DNA of 30,228 nucleotides. Origin: CAYMFD01 sp964389475 (GTDB lineage: Bacteria; Bacteroidota; Bacteroidia; Chitinophagales; Saprospiraceae). A model generated the notes under the pieces. That model was not told where the DNA came from and made no database searches. It was given only the letters and a program-made list of their open reading frames with translations. The stretch lies in assembly GCA_964389475.1 (NCBI GenBank), contig CAYMFD010000036.1:1-30228 (forward strand). The letters run 5' to 3'. Both the position numbers and the translations under genes were made by a program. Positions 18,448-26,090 of the stretch are shown piece after piece; positions within the stretch are counted from its first letter, which is position 1; each line of letters begins with the position of its first letter.

Positions 18448-20816
18448 GGTGTGATGGTCAGGTATGATCCTTTAAAGTTCTGATTTCTGGCCTCAATAGT
18501 ACAGGGTGCTCCGGCTGTCTTGACTTTGATCTTGGCGATGCCGTTGGCAAAGTCGATGGTCTGGCTGCCCGTAGGTGTGCCGAGATTTACGATTAGCTCA
18601 CCGGACCCACTTAGGTCAAAGTATACGCGTTCCTCATAGTCAAAGACTCTCTGACCGTCTTGATCTGTCATCATTGCTGTGACAAGGTAGTGGTCATCTT
18701 CCATGCTCTCGGCACTCAGCACTATTTTATTGGGCTTACCCCAGTCTGGCGCTTGATAAGTGATAGGGTGGCTCGCTTTGTCGACTACTTTCCCATCGAT
18801 ATAGGCGACGGCCTCTAGGGAGTTGCTGCCCTCATCAAATACGACGGCCCACGACAGTCCCTGCGCAGGGAAGGCGGTACTATTCCGTGATTTTTTACCG
18901 AGTGATCGACCATTGACGAATAGCTCTACCTCGCCAGCATTACTGTAGATGCACTGCTGTAGGGTGTCTCCCTTACTGCCAAATCTATGCGTCCATGTCG
19001 GCGACTCTATCCATACGAATGGATCGGTGGACCAGTAGCTCTTAAACACGTAGTAGCTGTCCTTGGGTTTTCCTGCCCGATCTATCAAGCCTTTTTGATT
19101 CATGTATGGGATACTGTTCTCTGGTCGTAACGGCGTACCGAAGTCCTTAAATGCCCACTGTGCACTACCAGCGAACCAGTCCGTGTTTTCGCTGATGTGG
19201 AGATACCAGTCAAACAGGTCGACCATGTAGCTCTCCGTCCAGTCCCCAGACTTGGCGATACTTACGATCTGTGACTGGTGTACGACCTCTGCCCAATTGC
19301 TACCATCGAGGCCTTGGAGGTCAGCGACAGGCACTTCGACATGCCGGCCTACGTGGCTACTACCGCCGTACTCCATGTGCAGAAACCGCTGGTACTTCAT
19401 CCTGTTTTCGGTCAGGGTAGCTTCGTAGTTGGTGTATGCACCGGCGTACCATCCCGACCAGATCGATGGGGAGAATACATCGACGATATCTGATCCAGCA
19501 TAGTACTTACGTACCGCCGTGTATCGTTGTGGGTCTAGCTCCTTGGTAAGGTCGTGTAAGGATTGTAGGTAGGTGCTGATTTTGTCGCGATTATCACCGT
19601 CGTCGTAGTCAGGTAGCCAGTACATCTCATTACCTAGTGACCAGAATAGGACGCTTGCGTGATTATAGTTCTGTAGGATTTGTTGCTTGAGGAGTCGGGT
19701 CGTATTGGCCTGCCAGGCCTCATCTCCTACACCGCCTCTACACCAGGGTAGCTCATCCCAGACGATCAAGCCCAGCTCATCGCAGGCACGGTAGACAGTG
19801 GGGTCTTGTGGGTAGTGGGCTAGACGTATGAAGTTAGCTCCCATTTCCTTGACCTGGGCCATATCGGTATAGTGGAGGCTATCTGGTACCGCTGGTCCGT
19901 AGCCCGCATGCTCCTCGTGGCGGTGGGTACCTCGTAGTTTGAGTCGTTCGCCATTGAGGTAGAATGCGCCATTGGGCTCAAATCGATAATACCGATAGCC
20001 CACCTTATGAGTGTAGGTGTCGACGAGTCGATCACCATCCATGAGATCTATCCGACAGTCGTATAGGTGCGGTCGATCCGGACTCCATAGCTTAGGCTGG
20101 TCGATAGGTGGTAGGTTGATCTTTAGGCTTTTGTTGTCTACTTGCTGTGCGGTGTTCACGACCTCTACGCCATCACTTGAGATCGTAGTACGTACTTGAT
20201 AGTTTTTGGTAGTCGGGCCATCTACCTCTAGGTCTAGGCTAGTCGTAGCGGCTGACTGTGACACATTAGGTGTACTGATGAGGCAGTGGCTGATACGCGT
20301 CTTATGTGATCGTAGTAAGTAGACATCTCGCGTGATACCGCCGTAGACGAAGAAGTCCGACTTCTGCGACGGGATGATGGATCGGTCGATACTATTGTCG
20401 ACACGGATGGCGAGTTTGTTGGAGCCCTGCTGTAGCTTTTCTGTCATCTCCACCTCGTAGCCCAGATAGCCACCGACGTGGCCGCCTATCTTTTGGTCAT
20501 TTAGCCATATTTCTGATGTGATGTTAGCACCTTCTACATATAGGAAGATGCGTTCATCAGACGTGGCCGTGATGTCGAGGTCTTTGACGTACCAGCTGGT
20601 GCCTCTGCGATAGCCTGGTGTAGCGTCTACCGCATCCGTAGCATTCCATGAGTGGGGTAGGTCGACCGTCGTAGCACTGTTGCTTTCGGTTGGCGGAGTG
20701 GCCGACGGTGTTTCGTAGTACTGCCAGTTCGCATTGATTAGCGTCTTGCTCGTCTGACCTATGATGGCGATAGACGGTAGCAGGCAGGCGAGAGCGATGA
20801 GGATTCTTTTTATCAT
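18444..20816 (-). CDS. Glycoside hydrolase family 2 enzyme
   Basis: The 790-residue protein has a signal peptide (MIKRILIALACLLPSIAIIG). The GH2 layout follows: sugar-binding jelly roll (about 45-175), immunoglobulin-like domain (about 180-275), TIM barrel (about 280-600) and C-terminal beta domains (DUF4982-like from about 640, VELFVNGRSLGKKS). The acid/base Glu is E397 in FWSLGNEMYW and the nucleophile E482 in HMEYGGSSHVGRH; the barrel signature THRHEEHAGYG is present. It is retaining and exo-acting, probably a beta-galactosidase or beta-glucuronidase; the operon of uronate genes favours beta-glucuronidase, but family membership alone does not decide. It lies 14 bases after GH88. Confidence 0.9.
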   Translation of the reverse strand: MIKRILIALACLLPSIAIIGQTSKTLINANWQYYETPSATPPTESNSATTVDLPHSWNATDAVDATPGYRRGTSWYVKDLDITATSDERIFLYVEGANITSEIWLNDQKIGGHVGGYLGYEVEMTEKLQQGSNKLAIRVDNSIDRSIIPSQKSDFFVYGGITRDVYLLRSHKTRISHCLISTPNVSQSAATTSLDLEVDGPTTKNYQVRTTISSDGVEVVNTAQQVDNKSLKINLPPIDQPKLWSPDRPHLYDCRIDLMDGDRLVDTYTHKVGYRYYRFEPNGAFYLNGERLKLRGTHRHEEHAGYGPAVPDSLHYTDMAQVKEMGANFIRLAHYPQDPTVYRACDELGLIVWDELPWCRGGVGDEAWQANTTRLLKQQILQNYNHASVLFWSLGNEMYWLPDYDDGDNRDKISTYLQSLHDLTKELDPQRYTAVRKYYAGSDIVDVFSPSIWSGWYAGAYTNYEATLTENRMKYQRFLHMEYGGSSHVGRHVEVPVADLQGLDGSNWAEVVHQSQIVSIAKSGDWTESYMVDLFDWYLHISENTDWFAGSAQWAFKDFGTPLRPENSIPYMNQKGLIDRAGKPKDSYYVFKSYWSTDPFVWIESPTWTHRFGSKGDTLQQCIYSNAGEVELFVNGRSLGKKSRNSTAFPAQGLSWAVVFDEGSNSLEAVAYIDGKVVDKASHPITYQAPDWGKPNKIVLSAESMEDDHYLVTAMMTDQDGQRVFDYEERVYFDLSGSGELIVNLGTPTGSQTIDFANGIAKIKVKTAGAPCTIEARNQNFKGSYLTITP

Positions 20817-20830
20817 CAGACTGAGGTAGT

Positions 20831-22018
20831 TTAAAGTTGTTGTTGGCGAAGTAGGGCTTCTACGTAGTAATAGTCGGCATAGCTGATCGGCACGTCTATC
20901 TCAAAATTGCCCGGTATACTGCCGACGCTGTGGTCTAGGTAGAAGGGCACCGCATCGGTTTGGTAAGCCTCTTGCGATAAGCTGTTTATGATCTTGTCAG
21001 CGAACCTTACGTACTCCGCGGCTTGCTCTTCGTTAAAGCCTTGCAACTCGTAGAGAGCCGATGCGGTCACAGATGCGGCAGATACATCACGTAGTTCGTC
21101 CGGTATGTTGGGGGCATCGTAGTCCCAGTAAGGGATGGCGTCGGCCGGTTGATTAGGGTGGTTGATGATGTAAGCTGCGATGGCATTGGCCTTGTCGAGG
21201 TATTTCTGGTCCTTGGTATATCGGTAAGCCATGGTGTAGCCGTAAAGGCCCCATGCCTGCCCACGACTCCAGGCACTCTCGTGACTATGGCCTTGGTGGG
21301 TGTTCTTTGCGGTTACAGCGCCAGTATTAGGGTCATAGCCCAATACGTGATACGTGCTATGGTCTTCTCTGAAGTGATTGGCAAGCGTCGTATTAGCATG
21401 GTTGACAGCTACATCATAAAGATGTTGGTTATCACTCGCTGACGCAGCTTCGAATAGCAATTCGAGGTTCATCATATTGTCAATGATGACAGGGTAGTCC
21501 CATACGTGGTCGTGGTGGTCCCATGATCGTATAGCTTTGACCACAGGAGAGTATCGGCTACTTAGAGAATTCGCGGCAGCTACTACGACGTCTTTATAGT
21601 CCTCTCTGCCCGTAAGTCTCCATGCTGTCCCATAGCTGCAGAATACCTTGAACCCCACATCATGTGTGGTACTGTCTAGCTTTTCTTTCTCCAGCGTCGT
21701 TAGCCATTGGGTAGCGGCTGAGAGCAAGCGATCGTCTTTGGTATGACCATATAGATACCACAGCGTACCAGGATAGAACCCGCTCGTCCACTTGCTCGAC
21801 GTTGTCGTCTCGAGAGCACCGTCAGCAGTCAGCGACCTCGGTATTGCATCGTCGACATAGGGTGTCTTTGCTAGGTCATTGATAAACTTCGTAGCGACCT
21901 TGTCTACCTCTTCCGTATTAGTGGGCTTGACTTCTTTGGATTCATTTTTTTGACTAGTGGAGGGCGGCTGACATTGGTACATCAGCAAGGGTATTAACAA
22001 AGTCATCAAGTACTTCAT
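20831..22018 (-). CDS. Glycoside hydrolase family 88 unsaturated glucuronyl hydrolase
   Basis: The 395-residue protein is an exported alpha/alpha-barrel enzyme. The leader MKYLMTLLIPLLMYQC may be a lipoprotein signal with an atypical lipobox. Catalytic aspartates known from Bacillus UGL (D88 and D149) correspond to D120 in THDVGF and D180 in VIIDNMMNL. Flanking family landmarks are WTSGFYPGTLWYLYG, HESAWSRGQAWGLYGY and DVSAASVTASALYEL. It hydrates the 4,5-double bond of unsaturated glucuronyl oligosaccharides left by polysaccharide lyases and releases 4-deoxy-5-keto-uronate, the substrate of KduI. It is the first gene of the seven-gene operon ending in the TRAP permease. GH105 is a related alternative but the HDVGF/IIDNMMN text fits GH88 better. 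Confidence 0.9.
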   Translation of the reverse strand: MKYLMTLLIPLLMYQCQPPSTSQKNESKEVKPTNTEEVDKVATKFINDLAKTPYVDDAIPRSLTADGALETTTSSKWTSGFYPGTLWYLYGHTKDDRLLSAATQWLTTLEKEKLDSTTHDVGFKVFCSYGTAWRLTGREDYKDVVVAAANSLSSRYSPVVKAIRSWDHHDHVWDYPVIIDNMMNLELLFEAASASDNQHLYDVAVNHANTTLANHFREDHSTYHVLGYDPNTGAVTAKNTHQGHSHESAWSRGQAWGLYGYTMAYRYTKDQKYLDKANAIAAYIINHPNQPADAIPYWDYDAPNIPDELRDVSAASVTASALYELQGFNEEQAAEYVRFADKIINSLSQEAYQTDAVPFYLDHSVGSIPGNFEIDVPISYADYYYVEALLRQQQL

Positions 22019-22304
22019 AGCTATTCTGGATGTCTAGTTTTTATTGCTAGTCAGAAAGGTACTCATTTTGCTGGAGGAGGTGAAATGGTTGCAGGCTGTT
22101 TGTACCACTTCACATTCACTACAAGGGTAACCCAGGCAAATATTTCAACTACCAGAAAGACAGTGACATAAGGCCTTATGGGCTTGACAATGGTCCTGCC
22201 AGCTACCTAATTATGTAGAGTGCTAAGTTGTAATTACCTCTTCGATCTTGACGTCATTGTTTTCTCTAAAGTAAGTAAGTGCCTTTACTTGGTATCAGTC
22301 GTTT
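22019..22304. other. Intergenic region upstream of the GH88 operon
   Basis: This 286-base stretch between the GH88 start and the vapC stop shows no gene. It contains the possible GH88 promoter and an inverted repeat (listed separately). The remainder, about 22115-22304, has no terminator hairpin or repeat that I could recognise. Confidence 0.4.
22054..22113 (-). promoter_or_regulatory. Possible promoter and operator of the GH88-to-dctM operon
   Basis: On the minus strand TACCTTTC (22054-22061) is a 7/8 match to TAnnTTTG. It lies 35 bases before the GH88 ATG, with TTTC (22082-22085) 20 bases upstream as a -33-like element. An inverted repeat with ten-base arms, GTGAAATGGT (22080-22089) and ACCACTTCAC (22104-22113), one mismatch and a 14-base spacer, overlaps the -33 position, as an operator might. 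The same TACCTTTC occurs before kduD at 23088. Confidence 0.35.
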
Positions 22305-22727
22305 TTACTTCGCTTCTCGTTTAGCTAAGTATTCTTGTGGTGTGAAAGTTGGAATTTTTGCCGTCTTAAAGTCCTTTGTATTTCTTGTGACGATCAGTTC
22401 GCACTTTGATTCTAGCGCAGTGTAATACTGAATGGCGTCCTCGAAGTCTTTGAATGCGTAGTCATTCAGCGCAAGTTCTACGATTTTGTCAGTGAGAGCA
22501 TGCGTTTTGACAAGTACCTTAAACTTTCCGATTACTGATCGAGCTTCCTTGATCTTCATCACGTCATGCAGGATGTAGTGAGTATTTACAAGACTCAAGC
22601 TTGACGTGACTAACTCTTCTTCACCCATGTCTGCCAATGAAAATAAGCTTCGACTAGCGATATCAAAAGGTTCGCGTTTGGCAAGTAGATCTATGATTAC
22701 ATTGGTATCGACTAGTATCCGCCTCAT
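22305..22727 (-). CDS. vapC: VapC-like PIN-domain ribonuclease toxin
   Basis: The 140-residue protein has the PIN-domain start RRILVDTNVIIDLLAKREPF with D7, then FKDFEDAIQYYTAL (D94/D97) and the end motif LIVTRNTKDF (D119). These acidic residues coordinate magnesium for RNA cleavage. The second acidic position normally found near residue 48 appears to be Asn (SLVNTHYIL), as in several PIN proteins of this branch, so the metal site may be arranged differently. It is paired with a small antitoxin whose stop overlaps its ATG (ATGA at 22724-22727). VapC enzymes cut tRNA or rRNA; the target here is unknown. Confidence 0.87.
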   Translation of the reverse strand: MRRILVDTNVIIDLLAKREPFDIASRSLFSLADMGEEELVTSSLSLVNTHYILHDVMKIKEARSVIGKFKVLVKTHALTDKIVELALNDYAFKDFEDAIQYYTALESKCELIVTRNTKDFKTAKIPTFTPQEYLAKREAK

Positions 22728-22978
22728 TTATGCTTCTCATTGAGGTACTGTGATCTTGCTTCCTTGTAATCGAAGTCAGGGGGCAGTGTAATGATTCCGC
22801 ATAAACTGTCCACCAAGGGAGTCGTAGGTAGTACTTTATCCTCATTATCGCTATCTGCTGTCAGTGAATTAAAGTATGCCTCTATGAGTCTTGATAAACT
22901 GGTTTTGTGGAGCCTTGCATAGTTTTTTGCCTTTTCAATGGCTTGCTGGTTAAGGCTTAGCGTTAATTTCTTATCCAT
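22724..22978 (-). CDS. DUF6364-like ribbon-helix-helix antitoxin
   Basis: About 84 residues from ATG 22978 (MDKKLTLSLNQQAIEKA); the frame could start two codons earlier at a TTG, which is less likely. The N-terminus KLTLSLNQQAIEKAKNYA with LHKTSLSRLIEAYFNSL is a ribbon-helix-helix DNA-binding domain as in DUF6364 proteins. The C-terminal half (LVDSLCGIITLPPDFDYKEA) should wrap around and block the PIN toxin. It overlaps vapC by four bases. A role as autorepressor is supported by repeated TACG motifs just upstream. Confidence 0.82.
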   Translation of the reverse strand: MDKKLTLSLNQQAIEKAKNYARLHKTSLSRLIEAYFNSLTADSDNEDKVLPTTPLVDSLCGIITLPPDFDYKEARSQYLNEKHK

Positions 22979-22991
22979 AGACAATTAGTTG

Positions 22992-23022
22992 TACGTGTAA
23001 ATGTACGGTTTTATTACGTGTA
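22992..23022 (-). promoter_or_regulatory. Tandem TACG repeats, probable vapBC operator
   Basis: TACG occurs at 22992, 23004 and 23015, with the longer TACGTGTA at the first and third sites. The 11-12 base spacing is about one helical turn, the pattern bound by ribbon-helix-helix repressors. The minus-strand box TACATTTA (about 22997-23004), a 7/8 match to TAnnTTTG, lies inside the array 19 bases before the antitoxin ATG, so bound protein would block transcription. Confidence 0.4.
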
Positions 23023-23087
23023 GCACCGAGGTCTTACTTTTTCATAGGTCTAGCCTCTACCCATTATGCAGATCGTCAAGTAGTACT

Positions 23088-23095
23088 TACCTTTC
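23088..23095 (+). promoter_or_regulatory. Possible kduD promoter -7 box
   Basis: TACCTTTC is identical to the box before the GH88 operon and lies 29 bases before the kduD ATG. Both are preceded by AGTAC. A short palindrome AAGTA-G-TACTT (23078-23088) touches it. No convincing -33 TTTG was found. Confidence 0.3.
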
Positions 23096-23124
23096 CCATA
23101 CAGTTTCAAAAAACGAACAACAAG

Positions 23125-23889
23125 ATGACGCAGACTCCATTCGACCTCTCAGGAAAGACAGCACTCGTGACCGGATGCAAGCGGGGGATAGGTATGGCGC
23201 TGGCTATCGGTCTGGCAAAGGCAGGAGCGGATATAGTGGGTGTGAGTGCATCGCTAGAGCTAGAGGGTAGCGGCGTTGCAAAAGAAGTAGAGGCCCTGGG
23301 CCAGCAGTTCACCGCCTATCAGTGTGACTTTAGCGATAGAGGAGCTGTACATGGCTTCTTGGATGCTCTACAGAAGGCGCATACTATCGATATACTGGTC
23401 AATAATGCCGGTACGATACGTCGTAAACCAGCTCACGAACATCCTGACGAATATTGGGATCATGTGATCGAGGTCAATCTCAATGCACAGTTTGTCATCA
23501 GCAAAGCGATCGGTGCTAGTATGTTAAAGCGTGGTGGTGGTAAGATCATATTTACGGCCAGCCTCCTGTCTTTCCAAGGCGGGATTACCGTACCAGGGTA
23601 TGCGGCGAGTAAGGGCGGTATCGCCCAGCTCACCAAGGCGCTTGCCAATGAGTGGGGCCAGCATAATGTCCAGGTCAATGCGATCGCTCCTGGCTACATC
23701 AAGACGGACAATACCCAAGCGCTGCAAGACAACCCAGAACGATCTACCAGCATACTCGCTAGGATACCAGCAGGACGATGGGGCAATCCCGAAGACTTAG
23801 CCGGTGCCTGTGTATATTTAGCATCACCAGCGTCTGACTATGTCAATGGCCACATCCTGACGGTAGATGGCGGCTGGATGGCCCGTTAA
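23125..23889 (+). CDS. kduD: 2-dehydro-3-deoxy-D-gluconate 5-dehydrogenase
   Basis: The 254-residue protein is a classical short-chain dehydrogenase. It has the cofactor loop TGCKRGIG (residues 17-23), NNAG (93-96), the catalytic Ser in FTASLLSF, and Y159/K163 in YAASK. The segment GYIKTDNTQALQDNPERS followed by RIPAGRWGNPEDLAGACVYL and VDGGWMAR is characteristic of KduD rather than generic SDRs. It interconverts 2,5-diketo-3-deoxygluconate and 2-keto-3-deoxygluconate with NAD(H). It is followed 66 bases later by kduI, the preceding step, so the two form a small operon divergent from vapBC. Confidence 0.93.
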   Translation: MTQTPFDLSGKTALVTGCKRGIGMALAIGLAKAGADIVGVSASLELEGSGVAKEVEALGQQFTAYQCDFSDRGAVHGFLDALQKAHTIDILVNNAGTIRRKPAHEHPDEYWDHVIEVNLNAQFVISKAIGASMLKRGGGKIIFTASLLSFQGGITVPGYAASKGGIAQLTKALANEWGQHNVQVNAIAPGYIKTDNTQALQDNPERSTSILARIPAGRWGNPEDLAGACVYLASPASDYVNGHILTVDGGWMAR

Positions 23890-23955
23890 GTAGATAGGCA
23901 GGCTTTAATTTTCTTTAGAGATCAAGCATACTCAATACCATATAAAAACTAAATC

Positions 23956-24792
23956 ATGAACTACGACGTACGATATACCACCAATCCTGATGACTTCAAG
24001 ACCTTCGATACACAGCGCATACGCAAGGACTTTCTGATACCGACTGTTTTTGCCAAAAACGAAATCAACATTACCTACACTCACTATGATCGCTATATCG
24101 CAGGTGGCGTGATGCCTGTGTCAGGCGCGGTGACACTAGAGACGATCGATCCGCTTAAGGCTGATTTTTTCCTACAGCGTCGGGAATTGGGAGTTGTCAA
24201 CGTGGGTAGCAAGGGTACTATCGTCGTAGATGGTACGGCGTATGAGATCGCTAACAAGGAGGCTCTCTACATAGGTCGTGGTGCTAAGCAAGTGAGCTTC
24301 GCAAGCGCAGACGCTAACTCTCCAGCAAAGTTTTACATCAATAGTGCAACGGCGCATCACGCTTACCCGACCAAGCATGTCACTCGTGATATGGCAGAGG
24401 TCGTCGAGCTCGGCTCAACGCAAACCTCCAATGCTCGTACCATACGCAAGCTCATCGTCAATACCGTCGTCGAGACCTGCCAGCTGCAGATGGGTATGAC
24501 AGAGCTGCAAGAGGGATGCGTGTGGAATACGATGCCAGCACATATCCATGATCGCAGGATGGAGGTCTACCTCTACTTTGATGTACCAGAGGGACAGGCA
24601 GTATGCCACTTCATGGGCCAGCAAAAAGAGACTCGTGGCGTTTGGATGGCCAACGAACAAGCCGTCATCTCACCGCCATGGTCTATGCACTGTGGTGCCG
24701 GTACGAGTAACTATAGCTTCATATGGGGTATGTGCGGTGAAAACCTAGACTACGGCGATATGGACGGATTCGCGCCTACGGAGATGGAGTAG
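23956..24792 (+). CDS. kduI: 5-dehydro-4-deoxy-D-glucuronate isomerase
   Basis: The 278-residue protein has the length of E. coli KduI and the same zinc site: H196 and H198 in MPAHIHDRRMEVYLYF, E203, and H245 in SPPWSMHCGAG. The family start MNYDVRYTTNPDDF and the FLIPTVF segment are also present. It isomerises 4-deoxy-5-keto-uronate, the product of GH88, to 2,5-diketo-3-deoxygluconate, which KduD reduces. The start at 23956 is preceded by an A-rich leader (AAAAACTAAATC). A terminator follows 50 bases after the stop. Confidence 0.96.
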   Translation: MNYDVRYTTNPDDFKTFDTQRIRKDFLIPTVFAKNEINITYTHYDRYIAGGVMPVSGAVTLETIDPLKADFFLQRRELGVVNVGSKGTIVVDGTAYEIANKEALYIGRGAKQVSFASADANSPAKFYINSATAHHAYPTKHVTRDMAEVVELGSTQTSNARTIRKLIVNTVVETCQLQMGMTELQEGCVWNTMPAHIHDRRMEVYLYFDVPEGQAVCHFMGQQKETRGVWMANEQAVISPPWSMHCGAGTSNYSFIWGMCGENLDYGDMDGFAPTEME

Positions 24793-24843
24793 GGGTAGTA
24801 GTTTTTTACATGTGATTCTCTACAAACCCACTTGTCCAAAAAG

Positions 24844-24884
24844 AAACGAGCGAATGACATATTAGTCTTTCGCTCGTTTTTTTT
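24844..24884. terminator. Bidirectional terminator between kduI and uxuA
   Basis: AAACGAGCGAA (24844-24854) pairs perfectly with TTCGCTCGTTT (24869-24879) around a 14-base loop that can form a three-pair inner stem (GAC/GTC). Eight T residues follow on the plus strand (24877-24884), and an A-rich run (24838-24846) gives a T-rich tail on the minus strand. It therefore serves kduI (plus) and uxuA (minus), which converge here. Confidence 0.88.
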
Positions 24885-24900
24885 GGTGTTATAGCACTTA

Positions 24901-26076
24901 TTAATTATCTGCCATACCACCCAATATCCCAGCCTCGAGTCCCCTCAACTCAGCCAGACCTCGCAATCGACCGATAGCGGAGTAACCTGGGTTTGTCTTT
25001 TTGGTGAGGTCGTCGAGCATCTTGTGCCCATGATCAGGGCGGAAGGGTATGGTAATATCTCTGCCTTGCTGCAAGACACATAGCTCTCGCATCACACTGT
25101 ACATATCGACGTCGCCCGTCAAGTGATCGGCCTCGTAAAAGTTACCAGCAGTATCCCTCGTAGTAGCCCGCAGGTGCACGAAGTGTATGCGGTCGCCGTA
25201 GGCCCGTACCATAGAAGGGAGATCATTGTCAGCTCGCACGCCAAACGATCCCGTACAAAAGCAAAGCCCATTACTCGCATTAGGTACCTGACCAAAGATG
25301 TAGTCCATATCAGCGGCGGTACTTACCACGCGGGGTAATCCTAGGATCGGGTAGGGTGGGTCGTCGGGATGGATGACTAGGTGAGCCCCTACCTCATCGG
25401 CCACAGGACATACCTCCCGTAAAAACAAGACGAGGTGCTCTCGTAGCTTATCGGCATCGATATCATCGTAGGTAGCCAGGACAGCGTTAAATTGCTCTAG
25501 CGTATATCCTTCTTCGGCACCAGGTAGTCCAGCTATGATATTACGGATTAGCGTTGATTTTTCGGCTTCGCTTGCGTGATCGATGTAGTGCCTAGCGGCT
25601 GCTTTGGTCTCATCGTCATAGCGAGTATCAGCGCCGGGTCGCTCCAGTAGGTACAGCTCAAATGCCGCAAAAGCTACCTGGTCAAAATACAGCGCCGTAC
25701 TGCCATCTGGCATCTTTCGCTCTAGGTCGGTCCGCGTCCAGTCTAGGACAGGCATGAAGTTGTAAGTGATCGTGGTGATACCACAGGCTGCTAGATTGCT
25801 CAGCGACTGCTTGTAGTTATCGAGGTGTCGTACGTAGTCACCGGTCCGCTTCTTGATATCCTCACTGACGGGTAGGCTCTCGACGACAGACCAAACTAGT
25901 CCAGCCTCTTGGATGACCTGCTTTCGTTGTTGGATGTCGGCTACCGTCCAGACTTCGCCATTAGGTACATGATGGAGGGCATGTACGAGACCGGTGGCTC
26001 CTGCTTGTCGTATATCTGCGAGGCTGACGGGATCGTTGGGCCCGTACCAGCGCCATGTTTGTTCTAAGTGTTTCAT
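24901..26076 (-). CDS. uxuA: Mannonate dehydratase
   Basis: The 391-residue protein matches UxuA (E. coli 394) along its length. It begins MKHLEQTWRWYGPNDPVSL, with family segments GLVHALHHVPNGEVW, TYNFMPVLDWTRTDL, HLVIHPDDPPYPILGLPR, CTGSFGVRADNDL and FRPDHGHKMLDD near the end. The His, Asp and Cys in these segments form the metal site. It dehydrates D-mannonate to 2-keto-3-deoxygluconate. Its gene lies 14 bases after the SDR gene that would supply mannonate, forming a two-gene operon that completes the pathway begun by UxaC. Confidence 0.96.
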   Translation of the reverse strand: MKHLEQTWRWYGPNDPVSLADIRQAGATGLVHALHHVPNGEVWTVADIQQRKQVIQEAGLVWSVVESLPVSEDIKKRTGDYVRHLDNYKQSLSNLAACGITTITYNFMPVLDWTRTDLERKMPDGSTALYFDQVAFAAFELYLLERPGADTRYDDETKAAARHYIDHASEAEKSTLIRNIIAGLPGAEEGYTLEQFNAVLATYDDIDADKLREHLVLFLREVCPVADEVGAHLVIHPDDPPYPILGLPRVVSTAADMDYIFGQVPNASNGLCFCTGSFGVRADNDLPSMVRAYGDRIHFVHLRATTRDTAGNFYEADHLTGDVDMYSVMRELCVLQQGRDITIPFRPDHGHKMLDDLTKKTNPGYSAIGRLRGLAELRGLEAGILGGMADN

Positions 26077-26090
26077 GTTTTCGATTGATC

